Assembly (NCBI GenBank): GCA_020634575.1
Contig: JACKBM010000009.1
Location: forward strand, 1 to 64,000
Reading direction: 5' to 3'
Source: Ardenticatenales bacterium
Lineage (GTDB): Bacteria > Chloroflexota > Anaerolineae > Promineifilales > Promineifilaceae
Length of the DNA stretch: 64,000 nt
The translations under genes and the position numbers were made by a program. A model generated the notes under the pieces. It did no database searches, was not told the origin of the DNA, and saw nothing but the letters and a program-made list of their open reading frames with translations. Shown here piece by piece: positions 62,398 through 64,000 of the stretch (position 1 is the stretch's first letter; every line of letters starts with the position of its first letter).

Positions 62398-63222
62398 ATG
62401 CATACCCAAACCGCCGGCGGCCAACGCCTGCGCACCCTGCGCAAATATTACGGCAAAACCCAGCTGGACGTAGAGCTGGAGGCGAATCTCGGCACCGGCT
62501 ACCTCCAGCGGGTGGAAACCGGCCGGGTCAAACAGCCGGAGCAATACACCCTCGAACGCATCCTGGTCGCCCTGAGCGCCAGCTACAACGAACGGCGCGA
62601 GACCCTCGCCTGCTTTGGCTACCTCGTCGATGCCCCCATCCCCGATGCGGGCGAAATCGCCTGGGCCATCAACCATTGCCAGGCCGAACTCGACCACGCC
62701 TTTTTCCCCGCCTACCTGTTGGATTGCGCCCACCGGCTGTTGGCCTGGAACCGGCCGGCGCCGCATCTATGGGGCGATGGCGCCACAAGCGCGTCAGGTG
62801 TCTATGCCTCCATGCTCAACCTCGTCTTTGACACCAGCTCCCGCTTCGGCCAGAGCATCGCCAACCCCGACGCCTTCCTACCCGCCCAGATCCGGGCCCT
62901 GTGCTACGAATGGCAATGGTTCCAGGACGAGCCCTGGTACAAAGCCTTGCTCGATGAGATGATGCGGCTGCCCCGGTTTCATCATTACTGGACCCTGATG
63001 GCTGATGAGCTGACCCCATTCCCGGCCCGCCCCCTCACCGAGCTAATCTTCGCTCCCCCCGACGAACCCCGCCTGACCTTCCGTCTCGTCTCCGAGCGCT
63101 TTGTCACTGACCAGCGCTTCCGCATCATCTACCTGCTGCCGGCCGACACAGCCACGACCGAACAATGCTGGCGCTGGCAGGCCGAAGCTGGCGCTTCGCC
63201 CCAGCCCGGGGATGATCTATAA
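62398..63222 (+). CDS. XRE-family transcriptional regulator with MmyB-like ligand-binding domain
   Basis: A 274-residue protein. The N-terminal HTH_XRE covers residues ~9-65 (LRTLRKYYGKTQLDVELEAN, GYLQRVETGRVKQPEQYTLE). The remainder resembles the PAS-like MmyB ligand-binding domain (YLLDCAHRLLAWNRPAPHLW, SMLNLVFD, FRLVSERFVTDQRFRIIYLL). Such proteins sense small ligands, possibly fatty-acid-like; target genes are unknown. The upstream gap (62199-62397) holds a TGTCATCCCGAGCG repeat fragment and is AT-richer near the ATG. Confidence 0.88.
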   Translation: MHTQTAGGQRLRTLRKYYGKTQLDVELEANLGTGYLQRVETGRVKQPEQYTLERILVALSASYNERRETLACFGYLVDAPIPDAGEIAWAINHCQAELDHAFFPAYLLDCAHRLLAWNRPAPHLWGDGATSASGVYASMLNLVFDTSSRFGQSIANPDAFLPAQIRALCYEWQWFQDEPWYKALLDEMMRLPRFHHYWTLMADELTPFPARPLTELIFAPPDEPRLTFRLVSERFVTDQRFRIIYLLPADTATTEQCWRWQAEAGASPQPGDDL

Positions 63223-63223
63223 T
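63218..63223 (+). promoter_or_regulatory. -10 element directly before the UvrD-type helicase gene
   Basis: TATAAT ends six bases before ATG 63230, so the expected transcript start is the A of the ATG. No SD is present. It overlaps the end of the regulator gene. Confidence 0.6.
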
Positions 63224-63229
63224 TCCCCC

Positions 63230-64000
63230 ATGTCCCTCACCATCCAGCTGCGGCCGGCCCAGGCCGAAATTCTCAAGTACCAGGACGGGTTGATGGCGGT
63301 CAGCGCCGTGCCCGGCAGCGGCAAGACGTTTACGCTTTCGTTACTGGCGGCGCAGCTCATCGCCGCCGGCAAGGTCGAGGTGACCAAAGGCCAGCAAATC
63401 CTGGTCGTCACCTACATGAATTCCGGCGCGGACAACTTCCGCCGCCGCATTCGCGAGCACCTGGAGGCGCTGGGCGTGCCACCGGCCGGTTACGACGTCC
63501 GCACCCTGCACAGCCTCGGCCTGGAAATTGTCCGCCTGGCCCAGGGCGGCGGCAGCCGCACCAGCGTCGGCGCCAACGATCTGCTGGTGCTGGATGAGGC
63601 CCAGAGCAACCTGTACCTGACCCGCGCCGTCGACAACTGGCGGACCGCCCATCCCGACGAATGGGCTTCGTTCCTGCCCGAAGGCGACCAGCGCACCCTG
63701 AACCAATGGCGCAACATCGTCGAACGAACCGCCCGCGCCTTCATCCGCACCGCCAAAAACGAGCGCTATCAGCCATTTCAGATTTACGACCAGCTCCAAC
63801 TGAGCCAGACTACTGACCTGCATGATTTTGCGGCCGACGAGTCAGAAATCGCCTACGAGTTTGTCAGCATGTTCGCCGGCATTTACGGCCAATACCAGAC
63901 CATTCTCAGCCGCCAGGGCGCCCTGGATTTTGACGATCTGATCTGGCAGGCGGCCAATCTGGTTGAGCAGCGCGAGGATATCGCCGTCGCTCTGGCCCAG
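63230..64000 (+). CDS. UvrD/Rep-type ATP-dependent helicase, N-terminal part (3' end outside window)
   Basis: The frame from ATG 63230 is open to the window end, 257 residues. It begins with the Q-motif-like IQLRPAQAEILKY and Walker A SAVPGSGKTFTLSLLAAQLI, followed by motif Ia ILVVTYMNSGADNFRRRI and RTLHSLGLEIVRLA. The 1B region has ALDFDDLIWQA. All are typical of superfamily-1A 3'-5' helicases. The C-terminal motifs lie outside, so UvrD, PcrA or a nuclease-fused version cannot be told apart. Confidence 0.9.
   Translation, partial: MSLTIQLRPAQAEILKYQDGLMAVSAVPGSGKTFTLSLLAAQLIAAGKVEVTKGQQILVVTYMNSGADNFRRRIREHLEALGVPPAGYDVRTLHSLGLEIVRLAQGGGSRTSVGANDLLVLDEAQSNLYLTRAVDNWRTAHPDEWASFLPEGDQRTLNQWRNIVERTARAFIRTAKNERYQPFQIYDQLQLSQTTDLHDFAADESEIAYEFVSMFAGIYGQYQTILSRQGALDFDDLIWQAANLVEQREDIAVALAQ

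Overview
The window is 64 kb of dense, GC-rich (about 60%) bacterial chromosome with no rRNA, tRNA, prophage, insertion sequence or CRISPR array that I could recognise. Gene content points to Chloroflexota, most likely an Anaerolineae-type lineage. The pointers are a membrane-anchored baseplate-J-like protein, LysM and glycosidase-like exoproteins with Thr/Pro linkers, a secreted protein ending in a YLPI-type tail, a DUF2330 protein, a reductive-dehalogenase-like protein and an AGPS-type FAD enzyme. The assignment is an inference from families and style, not from a marker tree.

Layout. 1-10 kb: the 3' part of alaS, a baseplate-J-like anchor protein, ruvX-mltG, a compact LivJ-like lipoprotein, a coiled membrane protein, a lipoprotein lytic transglycosylase and an orphan. 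10-12.5 kb: small metabolic genes (DinB-like, isochorismatase-like, NTF2-like, cupin, zinc ribbon). 12.6-17.3 kb: a promoter-to-terminator structured RNA unit, then carA-carB. 17.3-27.3 kb: a six-gene operon of three tandem paralogous membrane-anchored propeller-like proteins, a degenerate methyltransferase-like gene, miaB and an EthD-like gene. 27.5-35 kb: Nudix, a roadblock/Y1-transposase-like fusion, membrane proteins, a flavodoxin-like protein, a histidine phosphatase, polA and xpt. 35-42 kb: DUF2330 and other exported proteins, an AGPS-type FAD enzyme and a CAP/LysM protein. 42.4-44.8 kb: an indel-damaged enoyl-CoA hydratase facing an indel-damaged LLM flavin oxidoreductase, then ridA. 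45-48.5 kb: folK with a pteridine-reductase-like SDR, then a glycosyltransferase. 48.5-57 kb: glycosidase, LysE, M48 peptidase, GNAT, ggt, MFS and SDR genes. 57-64 kb: an RdhA-like Fe-S protein, a DMFase-like protein, azlCD, GNAT, an XRE/MmyB-like regulator and the 5' part of a UvrD-type helicase.

The strongest unusual signals are at the DNA level. (1) The octamer CCGGCCGG, often extended to ACCGGCCGGT, recurs about once per kilobase (roughly 60 copies by eye) in all reading frames and also between genes, like a HIP1-type iterated palindrome. (2) Several families of intergenic palindromic repeats sit exactly at gene ends: a composite GTAC mini-hairpin family whose ends supply stop codons, a CCACGGATTAGCACGGATT family lying directly against downstream start codons, and a GCCGCGAATGGCGC family. 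(3) Consensus -10 boxes lie 6-10 nt before several start codons (polA, a UvrD-type helicase, an RdhA-like gene, a flavodoxin gene, a CAP/LysM gene), suggesting leaderless or near-leaderless mRNAs. (4) ruvX appears to start with ATT. At the protein level the main candidate for an undescribed system is the tandem triplet at 17.3-25.0 kb co-transcribed with a methyltransferase-like gene and miaB.
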